From: Larix sibirica
Taxonomy: Eukaryota; Streptophyta; Pinopsida; Pinales; Pinaceae
DNA length: 32,643 nt
Assembly: GCA_004151065.3 (NCBI GenBank)
Contig: NWUY0304458980.1
Coordinates: forward strand, 22,547-55,189
Direction: 5' to 3'
Shown here: in pieces, positions 20,160 to 29,363 of the stretch
Numbering within the stretch: the stretch's first letter is position 1
Layout of the letters: every line of letters begins with the position of its first letter
The notes under the pieces: generated by a model
Seen by the model: only the letters and a program-made list of their open reading frames with translations
Told to the model about the DNA's origin: nothing
The model's database searches: none
Program-made: the position numbers and the translations under genes

Positions 20160-22599
20160 TTAGAAAATTTTTCGCCTTAAATTAAAGCAACATGGCTTCC
20201 TCCAAACTTACCCGAGCTACCAAATTTAGTGGTGCTATTAGGTAATAACCTAAGCATTACTTGGAAGCCTGAACTATTGCACAGGCCATGTTTATTCATT
20301 ACAACAATATTAATGTAAAACTAATTCCCTCGCACCCTAAAAGGTAACACCCTTCATTAGTTTCATTGTCTTCATGAAGTGTCGATCATTAACTTTGCCC
20401 ATCAAATGAATTCATCCAACACTTTAACATTTATAAATCAGATTATTTGGTTTTTGTAACCCCTGTGAACCTCAAAATAGAAGACAAGGAGCCTAAACTT
20501 TAATACATCACTGGCATTGTTACCTTTTCAAATGCAAGGGCCATTTGCATTTTCATGGGCTTTCCTCTCTTACTGGCCACATCAGAAGATATTTCGCGAG
20601 TTTAGTGGAAGTCACAAGTTGCAAGGAGAGATTTGGATGCCATGAGCCTTGTTTTAGCTTGACTTAGCATTTCTCATCATCCGGGACAAGGACAAAGGTG
20701 TGGAGGATCATTGATAGGGCTTGGCGGATACTTTCACAGAGACATATTTAACCATGAGGTTCACTTGGGCACACTTAACACACATGTAAGCCTTGTTACC
20801 TGGTTGAATCCATAATCCAAAGCCACATGAATGGAGGATGAACAATAAGAGGACCCTAGAAGATGAAGCCCTACTTGGGATAGTGCCACGTGGTACTAAA
20901 TTACACTTTGGCTTTGTCAAAGGCCCACTTTAGGTAGGTTGAACGCCCTCTTCAAGGAGGTGGCTAGGGCATGTTGAAAGCAAGAAAGGGTTTGAAATAA
21001 CCCTAATGGAGGAGCTTCCACGTATTTGGAGGCGACACTTTGAGGAAAATCGAGTAAAACCACACACCTCTTCATTTTCAACAAAAAAGCATGAATGAAA
21101 CTGCCCTTCCATATAGATCGTAATTGCTTAACTGAGCATAGCGTAAGGGATTTCCTTCCTAAGGTTGTGGGATAACCTTACATCCCTTTGCGGGGGCAAT
21201 AAAATAGGTAAAGAACACTGAAAGGCCCTCGCCTTATGAGGGCTTCGCGTTCCTATCCCTCCCGATGGTCGCGATCGAGTGGCTCTAAAACTCGCCTCTT
21301 ATGCTCTTCCTAACCGAAATGGGATGGTAAGAAATAAACACTTATAATAAAAAATTACCTCTGTTATATAAACATTTCATTGTCAAGTGATCTATGATGG
21401 ATGGTACTTTCACTCACTGGGTAGTTTCACTGGTAGGCGGCGCTGTCACTCAATGATGGATGGCATCGCTGGCTTGGTCTTGCTTCGTTTAGTACTTGTA
21501 AATTCACTAGTAAAACCCGTACTTGTCCTCCGATGACAAGCACTTATTGGACCTTACCTTTCCTGGATCTGCTGTTGGATTTACCCATACTACCCTTTAT
21601 TGTTTCAATTACCATATCAATAGGTTTAGGAAGCAAAAAAAATGTTGTATTCAGGAGTTGGTGAATCTGAAAGCAGCACCTTATAACCACTGCCCTTATA
21701 AGCGTTACGTTCCTGCATCTACGCTCTCTTTACCTGCCTATTCTTTAAACTGATAGGCTACTTTCGCACTCTCGAATTGACCATCTTTTTATTCCACGTT
21801 TGCATTTTTCATATTGGATATGCCACCTTTGCTTACGGAATTTACCATATGCCAAGGCGTATAATTTATAACTGATAAGCCACATACATTTAAACTCCGA
21901 AATTCACCAGGAAGTTATGGCTATAGAGAATCCATCAATCCGGCAGTTCCACGATCTATTCTCTTCTAAACAATCCAAGAAGACAGTTCCAACGCAACGA
22001 TCCAACCCAGCTGCTTACTGCTGCTGCTTACTGAAACTACTTTCTTTATTTCTTTGTTTTATTTACGCTTTTCGCTTTTTGATACTATACTCTTTTCCTT
22101 ATTTTCTTTTATTTATATTGCATTCTTATAATATTTTTCGCCTTATATAGATTAATTTACTGGCTAAGGTACGTTAGCTGAGTTTTGGGTTTCTTTTTAT
22201 GCTGGTAGATCAACAATTGGATCTGCTTGAACCAGAGCTACTATAGATCCTGGGCGGGATGACTGTGCTTTAACTTCACCTGGTCTTGCGTCTCGGTAAA
22301 CAAGATCAACCGGTGCTGATCCCACTTCATGCTACGGAATGATCTGTATTTGGATATGCCGGAACGGGTTATCCAATGAATGGCCCCAGAAAAATATCTT
22401 AGGGCTACGGCTCTATGGGGGATAGAGGCTCTGGAGCTGGAAAGCATCTAGGGAAAGGTGCTGCCACCTTCTTATCTTAGGATTGTTCAGTATGGCTCAA
22501 CTAGAGAAGAGAAGAGCAATAGTGCTGCAACCCAACTATCCAGTATCAGTACCGTACGACATATAGTGACTGGTAGTAAGGCGTTCCCACCCACCCCAG
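20160..22599. other. Long stretch without a recognised gene
   Basis: The reading frames here are short and unrecognised. Between 20700 and 21110 several frames on both strands are partly open, but none carries a known motif. A hairpin at 21223-21245 has 8-bp arms AGGCCCTC/GAGGGCTT with one G-U pair and a 7-nt loop. A pyrimidine-rich segment at 22040-22140 gives a Leu/Phe/Tyr-rich tail to a 77-codon frame (21917-22150) that looks membrane-like only because of its composition. Confidence 0.4.
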
Positions 22600-22990
22600 T
22601 AGCACTTGGTAGTAGATAGATATAATCATCCATAGATAAGGAAGGACCCAATGGCACTTTGAAGGATCCAGTAGCACTTGGTAGTAAATAGAGAGCATCC
22701 AGGTCAGGTTTTGACGTCCATCCCACAGTCTAGTCCCTCCACCACAAGCAGCATCCAGGTTTTGACGTCCCTCCCACAGTCTAGTCCCCCCACCACAAGC
22801 ATCCATACTCCCAGAGTTTTTTGGTAGCAATAGGGTAAAACCTTCCAGCTTACTTCCAGTGATAGATAGAGAGCATCCAGGTCAGGCGCCCACCCGTTAC
22901 ACTTGGTAGTAGATAGAGAGAAGACAGACCAGGCAGTATAGTATCTCAGCATCAGTGTTTGCTGTTGATAGAGAGACCTAAGGCAGTGCT
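22600..22990. repeat. Nested short direct repeats
   Basis: Two adjacent copies of a 51-56 nt unit lie at 22695-22750 and 22751-22801. Each runs from GCATCCAGGT through TTTTGACGTCC and CCCACAGTCTAGTCC to CACCACAAGCA. They differ by a 5-nt CAGGT duplication and two substitutions. A truncated third start (GCATCCAGGTCAGG) is at 22873-22886. A second module, CACTTGGTAGTA, occurs at 22603, 22675 and 22900, each followed by GATAGA- or AATAGAGAG-type text. TAGAGA-rich units continue to about 23010. Minus-strand frames across it (22487-22952) are made of the repeats and are not genes. Confidence 0.85.
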
Positions 22991-23026
22991 TGGCAGTATA
23001 TAGAGATAAGGCAGGCCAGGTAGTTT

Positions 23027-23490
23027 TAACTATTGATATACGGATTAAAAGACAAATTCATGGTCAATGGGAGGAAGGATGAGGCTGTAGGTGTCATGAC
23101 GACCTACATCTCCAGAGAATTGCGATTCCATACCAGTGGAATGAATTGTCCAAATGAGGTTTGGAAGAAGCTTAAGAAGTTGTTCGACAAGGTCGATATG
23201 AAAGTCAAGTTATGCAACTTTATAAAGAGTTTCTCTCTCTTAACCCTCTGTCATTTGACAGGATTGAAAATTATTTGGCTCCTGTGAAGGAGCTACAGTT
23301 GAAGCTTGGTGAATGTGGGAAGGATTTTGCGAAGAAAGAAGGTCAGTTGATAGAGCTGATCCTGATGAATCTGAATAAACCCTATGATGTTGTCTGCTCC
23401 ACATTAAGGTCAAATTGGACATCAAGGAAGGAGGATGGTAATAACGACACCCTTTATTCTTGTTGCACTCTATTAATTAAATCAAAATAA
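23027..23490 (+). pseudogene. Ty1/copia gag fragment, frameshifted
   Basis: This is part of a copia-type Gag (UBN2/gag-polypeptide family), the capsid protein of the element's particle. The first frame (from about 23027) gives VMTTYISRELRFHTSGMNCP and EVWKKLKKLFDKVD. It then shifts one frame near 23200 to MQLYKEFLSLNPLSFDRIEN, LAPVKELQLKLGECGKDF and ELILMNLNKPYDVVCSTLRS, as far as KEDG near 23440. The order (W-x-x-L...F spacer, then MQL..EF..L.P.SF..I..YL, then L..KL...Y..) is that of copia gag central domains. The N-terminal start and C-terminal zinc knuckle are missing and no protease or integrase follows. It abuts the nested repeat block at 22600-22990. Loss of frame and truncation make it non-functional. 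Confidence 0.75.
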
Positions 23491-24054
23491 AAGCTTCTTT
23501 ACTTTTTGTTAATTGAGGATTGTTTCCGGAAAGCGTTGCTGTAGGATTGGTTCCTGAAAGCTGGTAATGATTGGTACGTGATATGGGTTTATACAGTAAA
23601 AGAGCGTATTAGTTTTTTAGTGAATGATGGGGAAGCTTTTTTTCGTAATATAATTCAGTTAGAACGCCCTTATCCAGAAGACTCATCAGTCCCCTCTGCC
23701 GCACCGCACCTTCTGACCAGCCTCATCATCAGACTAATCCAAAATAAAATAAAGTATTCAAACAGAGCAGCCCAGCCAAGTGGAGTAGCCGAGTAGCTCA
23801 ACCGATCCGGGGAGCCCTGCCAAGTAGAGACCAGTCGAGTATCCCCGTACAGCAATTGATTCCATCCCGAAAATGATAGATAAAGTTTATGAAATGTCCA
23901 ATCTTCCTATAATAAAAAAAATCTATTTGAGTAGCCCATATGAGCCATACCCCTGCCTTGTATATTATAAAAACGAGATTGAACAAATGGTACGTGCTAT
24001 TGGCAGATGTATCAGTTGGAGTTCCTCCCCTGATTTTAGAGCTGGATAAACCCG
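23491..24054. other. Gene-free stretch
   Basis: There is no recognisable gene. At 23765-23860 the sequence has several AGCC and GAGTA motifs (GTGGAGTAGCCGAGTAGCTC) that superficially resemble a tRNA D-arm, but no matching T-arm or acceptor stem follows. Confidence 0.45.
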
Positions 24055-24243
24055 ATGGCGGCCCTCCTACGTCGGTCGAGTCCCTCCGGGTCCTTGCTCC
24101 TTTCCCGTAAGATGTGGGCAGGTGCAGCTTTAAGTGAATGCGTCCAGAAGGCGTACTGTGTAATAATATGGGGAACGCGTTCTTTCTTTACAGAAAGGTC
24201 AGTATATCAGGTTACATTATATATACAAGGCCGGGATAATTGA
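24055..24243 (+). other. Small ORF with presequence-like N-terminus
   Basis: This is a 62-codon frame starting ATG at 24055. The first 27 residues (MAALLRRSSPSGSLLLSRKM, then WAGAALS) have four basic residues, many Ser/Leu/Ala and no acidic residue until Glu28. That is the composition of a cleavable mitochondrial targeting presequence of a nuclear gene. After about residue 28 the text becomes unremarkable. A CAG|GTGCAG junction at 24119-24126 could be a nuclear intron donor, which would make residues 1 to about 22 an exon 1 remnant. The local DNA is also richer in G and C than its flanks. No family was recognised. Chance remains possible, and in an organellar genome such a frame would not be expected to function. 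Confidence 0.3.
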
Positions 24244-24519
24244 GGGAGGAAATAATCTTGCTAGATGAATAGATGGTAGAAAATATGGATAGATCATTGT
24301 TGCTGGATGTCAGGGCGGGGCAGGCTGGACAGCTAAATAGAATATTATTTCTATATGGACGGAATTGCATTTGAAAAGTATCCCATGATCAAAAGCAGAG
24401 TAGCCCCGCGTGTCCATGAGCCCTCCCAGTATGTATCTAGGGTTAGTATCTCCCATTGAGTATCTATTCCAGGCAAGGGTATTAATAGATCTTTACCAAC
24501 CTGAAGACCTAGATCTACC
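24244..24519. other. Short gene-free stretch
   Basis: No gene was seen. AGAGTAGCCCCGCG and several GTATCTC motifs near 24395-24470 belong to the same loose motif set seen at 16.2-16.5 kb. Confidence 0.35.
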
Positions 24520-24616
24520 TAGTCATCCCTACTTGCCTCATCCATGCATGCTTAGTGGGTGGGTACAGCTATAGACTATCTCTTGTCGGGACGGTATTAA
24601 CCTGGCCAGATACTAG
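24520..24616 (+). repeat. Dispersed repeat, copy 2 (pairs with 7872-7960)
   Basis: The same block order as copy 1 is kept, with CTTGTCGGGACGG in place of CTTATCGGGACGG, an extra GCAT after CATCCAT, and AGA inserted before CTATCTCTT. The copies are in direct orientation about 16.6 kb apart. They are candidates for old recombination or duplication, but too diverged and short for active recombination. Confidence 0.8.
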
Positions 24617-24742
24617 TTAGAAAGGAATTCTTACTGTATTGCTAGCAGGACCTTTAGATCCCTACTTGCTTTCAGTTTAGTGCCATGCATGCTACCACCT
24701 ACCCGGACCTTTTTTCACCTACTGGCTCACTGACCTGAACTT

Positions 24743-24787
24743 ATAGCATTGGATGGAAGGAAGGATGGGCTTCCTAACCACTTGCTT
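24743..24787 (+). repeat. Dispersed degenerate repeat family, member D (partial)
   Basis: TAGCATTGGATGGAAGG, AAGGATGGGCTTCC, then CCACTTGCTT. It shares GGATGGAAGGAAGG with member A and GGGCTTC plus the ACTTGCT end with members A-C, but lacks the internal ACGGGC block. Together with 24520-24616 it suggests that a piece of the 6-8 kb region was duplicated here. Confidence 0.45.
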
Positions 24788-26039
24788 GACCAATCTCAGT
24801 TGGGATACTACTATTTTTCTTTTTTGGGGAGCCGGGTTGAGGTATCACCCTTTTTATATTCCTTATATATGTTTTTTAGGATATTACTTATTTCATTTAC
24901 GATTTATATTCTTAATATTTATGGGTGGTGGTTGGGCCCGACCTTTGGACATTTCATTACTGTTCTGACTAGCTTGAAGTCTCAGACATACTCGTATCCG
25001 GATAGGACCAAGCCGCCAAATGAAGGCCCACCCTTAGACCCAAACTTACAATAAACATCGACCCACACAATACCTATCGTTCCGAACTACACTACCCTTG
25101 CTGACTACCTAATACCATTGGGATTAGAGCTGATCCTACCTACCCCCTGCCCCCCGTCCTACCAACCAATAGCCGGAATAAGAAATAAATAATAATAATA
25201 AAAAGCGAGCGGTCACCAGGGAGGAATAGATAGACGTGGACGGATGCCAAGTTCGCGATAGATGTGCAGCAGCCGGCCCAGGAGCCTTGCTTGTGAGAAA
25301 GAAGTATCCCTAAGGAGCAAAGCTAACACCAATAGCAAAGGAGGCACCTTCCTTAGTTCCATACCCGATCTCAGAAGCAAAGGTAGTAATAATGAAAACC
25401 TATGCTAAGGTGGTAAAAGCATCAGAGCCTATAGAATATCCTGCGCCGGTTGACCCTTTTTTCATTGATTCATAACCTTTTTCACCAACGCCTATATCCT
25501 TCTCTTTATCTTTAAATTGATATGGGCGGCTGGATCGGGGTGTGCACAGCGATGATGCCAACTTAATATAGGTCTAACAGCAGCGCAGGAAGATAGGTAC
25601 GGGCAGTTCCAGATGTGATTAAACCAATGGTGGTATTATAGCCAGCATTCTTTCTATCTGTTTTATATTTATATTTAGACTCGCCTAGGAGCCAACTGGC
25701 GCAGATACAGGAGCAGATCTTACAAAGGACTTCAGTTATTATGTCTTTTATAAAAGAGTACAAAGCTTATATACTAGGTTAATAGTGCTTTCTATAACCT
25801 GGCTATTCAGGCTCTAGTCGACGTTATTATTAAACTAATTCATGAAATAAGGGTTAAATTACATCGGTACTCTTTTATAACTCTGGTTTACTTCAAAAGA
25901 GGAAAAGGCTTGATTGTGAGTGATTGATTTTATTCATGGCATGGTAGTCGTTGAGGTAAGGCCTGGACACTTGAAGCTGGTACACACGAGGAGAGAGGCC
26001 TTTACAACAATAGAATAAACCTTTACAATAAATAAAATC
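24788..26039. other. Gene-free stretch
   Basis: There is no recognisable gene. A hydrophobic 71- to 101-codon reading at 24749-25054 reflects T-rich DNA. The 16-nt GACATACTCGTATCCG near 24984-24999 echoes the repeat at 115-246. A short ATA/TAA microsatellite is at 25184-25204. A palindrome TCTTTTATAAAAGA is at 25744-25757. Confidence 0.45.
25745..25756. repeat. Palindrome CTTTTATAAAAG, one of three exact copies
   Basis: The identical 12-nt self-complementary sequence also occurs at 4460-4471 and 30327-30338. Here it extends to 14 nt (TCTTTTATAAAAGA). A related palindrome, TATTTTATAAAATA, is at 15182-15195. Any binding or structural role is inference only. Confidence 0.85.
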
Positions 26040-26483
26040 TTGACACGTACGCCAGTTATCAATTACATTACGTTATTAGTATGCTTTTTTGGTACCCCAT
26101 ATAGTTTCCAATACTCTATTACGCTTTTAGTTCTTCCACACATTTGGTTTTCTGGTCCCAATCCTACCATTACGCTTTCAGGAACAGAGGCCTTTACGAG
26201 AAGAGGCTTTACAATAGAGGTCTTTAACCACAATATAGTAGGTCTGGACACTAGAGAGAGACTTTTTTACACAATCATAGTATTGACTCGCGATAGAAGG
26301 AACAGAACACGATACAATTTACGCTTCACATTGCAGCCCCCATTATGCTTTCTGGAACCAATATTCATAGCTCACATTTTCCAGAGTGAGGAGGATCAAA
26401 CGGACGGACAAAAAAAGCATATTGTTAGGTTAGGTGGGTCAACAGACAGACAAATCATTGTTGCGATTGGGCTCGGACACTAA
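26040..26483 (+). other. Unrecognised 147-codon frame in repetitive DNA
   Basis: The frame begins TTG at 26040 in the track phase and is open to a TAA at 26481-26483. The first 50 residues are hydrophobic and the rest Arg/Thr-rich. No domain was recognised. The DNA contains internal repeats that produce repeated peptide text: GAGGCCTTTAC at 25995-26005 and 26187-26197, with a shorter GAGGCTTTAC at 26203; and ATTACGCTTT at several points (about 26120, 26168) with related TTTACGCTTC and ATTATGCTTTC further on. I consider it more likely a chance opening than a gene, but its length is among the largest here. Confidence 0.25.
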
Positions 26484-26599
26484 TCGATTTATTGCATTGA
26501 TTGCTACCACCTTGCCTCCTCCTCCTGGTTGGGTAATATCGCTAACGCGTTTGAGAGTATATAGAGATTATAACAGTTAATAGATAGTTTGTTTCAAGG

Positions 26600-26830
26600 G
26601 TATTTGATAGGGTTAATGTCGAGCAGGGCATTGGATGCGGGGTAGCCCAGGTAGGGAGTAGAGCAATTGGAGTAGAGCTATAGGGAAAGGGTAATAGAGC
26701 TGGTGGAAAATAGCAATTGTGCCGGGGTAATCTATTGGCGAATAGCTATTGGGGGGAGTAGAGCAATTGATAAAGGTAAATCCATTGAAAGAGCTATGGG
26801 GATCGGGGTAATAAGCAATTCCTAGATATC
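26600..26830. repeat. GAGCAATTG/GAGCTATNGGG degenerate repeat region
   Basis: Loose units such as GTAGAGCAATTGG, GTAGAGCTATAGGG, ATAGCAATTGTG, ATAGCTATTGGG and AGAGCTATGGGG recur at 15-40 nt intervals, with GGGGTAAT spacers. This is purine-rich and AG-biased on the plus strand. It has no coding content. Confidence 0.6.
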
Positions 26831-27911
26831 GGACCTACTAAGAATGAGAATTGTCTAAATGATAATAATGAAAATGAGCAAGTTTTTGGTAAATCTGTCC
26901 CAACAAAACAAATATGGAGGAGGACATGGGTTCTATGGTAATATCTATGTTGGATGTCTATAATTTAATATCTTCTTGCTAGAAGTTCTATGATTGGTGT
27001 AATGAATCTGCTTGCTAAAGGTAAAGTGGCTGGCGTTACGTGGAATGTGTAATGTCCCTTTCGAAAGGCTCCTGGTGATTTACTAGAGGTGGACTGGTTC
27101 AAGGTTCTAGGCTTATTCCTGTTTACTGGCTTCTTTCCAATGTGTACTTCCTTCAGTTTCCTAGCTTCTTTCCGGTGAAATAATCCTGGCATCTGTTGGC
27201 TCGATGGGTTGTTATGTTGCCGGTGAACTCCCCCTAAAAAAGTAGGTTTTATTTCAAAAAGTGAATTAGAATATTTTCTAGATCTGGTTCCATGCAAACT
27301 TATTGCCTGCCTCCCAAGTAGGCAATCAATATATCTATAAATGTATCAATCACGGGACAACCAAAAATTGAATCTTCATATAATGGGATTATATTATTCC
27401 GTACCTCATCTTTTTGTTCTTATTGGATGGACCAGTGGCCCTTACCTTCAGTTTAATATCCAGATGGGATTATTCTTTATAACTTTATTCTTGTTAGGAT
27501 TTGAAACCCACACTGGGTGGGTGCCCCAACCTGTGTCTTTATATATATATATGGATGGGAATCTTCTACGCTGCGCTCCTAAACTATTTATATTTGGCTT
27601 TTATAGACGTTATTTCTACATATAACCTTTTATATTTAGATACGGCTCAGTAAGGCGAGCTTTTGAGACTACCTTATTTTTTATATTCTTTAGGAAGCAG
27701 ACTTTTTATTCTGCTGTATATTACCGCTCTGTTCCTTATACTCTTTTTCGGGAAAGTGCTAAACGCTCCTCTCCCTACCTTAGAGCGGCTCGTATCCTCC
27801 TTCTTTTTGCTAGTATAAACTAAAATACTTACTGCGTATTCAAACCACCCCAGCAACCCAGGAAGGGTTCAGTGCTTCCTGAATCCACGAACTTCGAAGC
27901 AGAATATTATA
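26831..27911. other. Gene-free stretch
   Basis: A 94-codon hydrophobic frame at 27341-27625 (Phe/Tyr/Leu-rich) and a 110-codon minus frame at 26965-27297 are open, but neither has a recognisable motif. A short (TA)n run is at about 27540-27552. The stretch ends where the Ty3/gypsy fragment begins. Confidence 0.4.
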
Positions 27912-28921
27912 GTGGAAGTGGGAAAGGAGATTGAAAGCAACTTATATGTGGACGAAAAGATTGTCTGCACAACAGTGCAGAAGGAGGTTAACCTTATTAG
28001 CCTCCATCACAAAGAGGAAAAGCATATTACGAAGCTATTCCATCTAAAGTTTCAGATCTTGAATAACAAGGTAGATCTCCGTTTTATTCTGGGTTGCAAG
28101 CCAACCTCATTGTAGAGGACCTTGTAAGTAAGAGTAAGCTTAGAGATGTATATCACCCTAATCCATGCCCTTTGGGTTGGGTTAATAGGGATATAGAGTG
28201 AAAAGTTACCAAGTAGTGTAAGCTTATATTTTCTATAAGTGCATATTATATTTATTATATAGAAGTCAATGTATGACCTCTTTATGTTTGCAGTGTAGTG
28301 TTTGGTAGTCCCTACATGTATATGAGGGATGCTATCTTAATGAGAAGGGAAAACCAATACCGCTTTACTAAGGATGGTAAATATTTGAAAATAAATGCAC
28401 ATAAGTAGGAAATAGAATCTATCTCTGGTGAGTGCCCATCAAGATAAGAGATTTATCATCACAAGCAATAAGTATGTACTTATTTTCTTGAGACAGAACC
28501 AAAAAGACATCGATTCAACAGGTGTTAAACCATCCATCGAAGGATGTATGAAAGAACAAAAGCGGTAGTTTAATAACTTTGACAGGCATACATAAAAAAA
28601 GTGTTCCAGGATCCAAAAGGAATGCAACCCAAGAGGGATGTGGAGAACGAAATACAATTACTGCCAGACTATCCTTTACCAAACATAAGACTGTATATAC
28701 AATCCATATTAGAGTCAGATGAAGTGAATAAGCAGTTGCAGGAGTTGTTGGAGCAAGGATTCATAAGACCAAGTACCTCACCATGTAGTTCACTTGTTAT
28801 TTTAGTCTCAAAGAAGGATGGGACTTGGAGAATGTGCATTGACTACAAAGCTATAAAAATATCACTATCAATAATCGGTACCCTTTGCCCTGGATCGATG
28901 GCTTGTTAGATCAGCTGCTAA
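27912..28921 (+). pseudogene. Ty3/gypsy protease-reverse transcriptase fragment
   Basis: This is an interior piece of a plant Ty3/gypsy pol polyprotein. In order it has: a protease region (27912-28115, VGKEIESNLYVDEKIVC to LRFILGC), where the catalytic loop is ILGC instead of a D-S/T-G motif, so the active Asp is gone; after a frameshift near 28095, LIVEDLVSKSKLRDVY and HPNPCPLGWVNRDIE (to about 28198); then CKLIFSISAY and, at 28295-28405, VVFGSPYMYMRDAILMRREN up to a TAG; a poorly preserved linker; then the start of reverse transcriptase (28601-28850), VFQDPKGMQPKRDVENEIQL, GFIRPSTSPCSS and SKKDGTWRMCIDYKA. A last frameshift gives NNRYPLPWIDGLLDQL, ending near 28920. The fragment stops before the first catalytic Asp of the polymerase (LDLKSGYHQ) and lacks the F/Y-x-DD box. 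At least five in-frame stops or shifts are seen. It is non-functional. Confidence 0.85.
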
Positions 28922-29306
28922 GGTACTTAACCCAATCCAAATGGACTTATACCCCATTCATGGTGGGCCTCCCAGACCGGAATGTGGTCTCTCAGCCGCG
29001 CTCGACCAACCGTTCTTTCGGAGTGGTTAGCCTGATCCCTCTCTCCCCATGGTTAAGCAGGGTCAAGTGCATCCCCAGAACAATAGAGCTCTTACGTTCG
29101 TTGGCTGCTTTCACTTTATCATCCCCCATGCTCAGGAAGGTGGTGGTTTTGAAACGAAAGGAACACAGGAGAAATAAACTGATCCCCCGTGGAGCCTGCT
29201 CTTTATCAATTGCTTACATATACGGAAACATTGATTTCAAATATTGTAAAAAGGATATAGTTAAAGACAAAGTGCGGAGCAGGTATAGAAATTTAGAAGG
29301 AAGGAG
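28922..29306. other. Unrecognised sequence downstream of the pol fragment
   Basis: Homology to reverse transcriptase ends abruptly near 28920. The following frame to 29319 is open (about 130 codons) but reads as unrelated, basic and Ser-rich text with no motif I recognise. The abrupt junction looks like a recombination or end-joining breakpoint. Confidence 0.45.
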
Positions 29307-29363
29307 GGGTTCTGCCTAAAAAGGGTTCTGCCTGACCTGAGTCTACCTCACCTGAATCCACCT
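29307..29363. repeat. Two short tandem repeats
   Basis: GGGTTCTGCCT is exact at 29307-29317 and 29323-29333. It is followed immediately by a second pair, ACCTGAGTCTACCT (29335-29348) and ACCTGAATCCACCT (29350-29363). Confidence 0.8.

Noticed and set aside
21223-21245. Hairpin as a regulatory RNA or 3' end stabiliser
   Set aside because: A single 8-bp stem without a neighbouring gene is not enough. Recorded only within the region description.
22487-22952. Overlapping minus-strand frames with repeated GGTRLW and LLPSATG peptide text
   Set aside because: The peptide repeats come from the underlying DNA repeats and appear in several phases, so they are not evidence for a protein.
23765-23850. 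GAGTAGCTCAACCGATCCGGGGAGCC, resembling a tRNA D-arm
   Set aside because: No T-loop (TTCRANY) at the right distance and no closing acceptor stem. The text is part of a repeated AGCC/GAGTA motif set.
26040-26483. 147-codon plus-strand frame as a gene
   Set aside because: Built largely from internal nucleotide repeats and matching no known family. Kept only as an unrecognised frame at low confidence.
27341-27625. 94-codon hydrophobic frame as a membrane protein
   Set aside because: Hydrophobicity is explained by T-rich codons. No family resemblance to nad, atp, ccm or tatC proteins.
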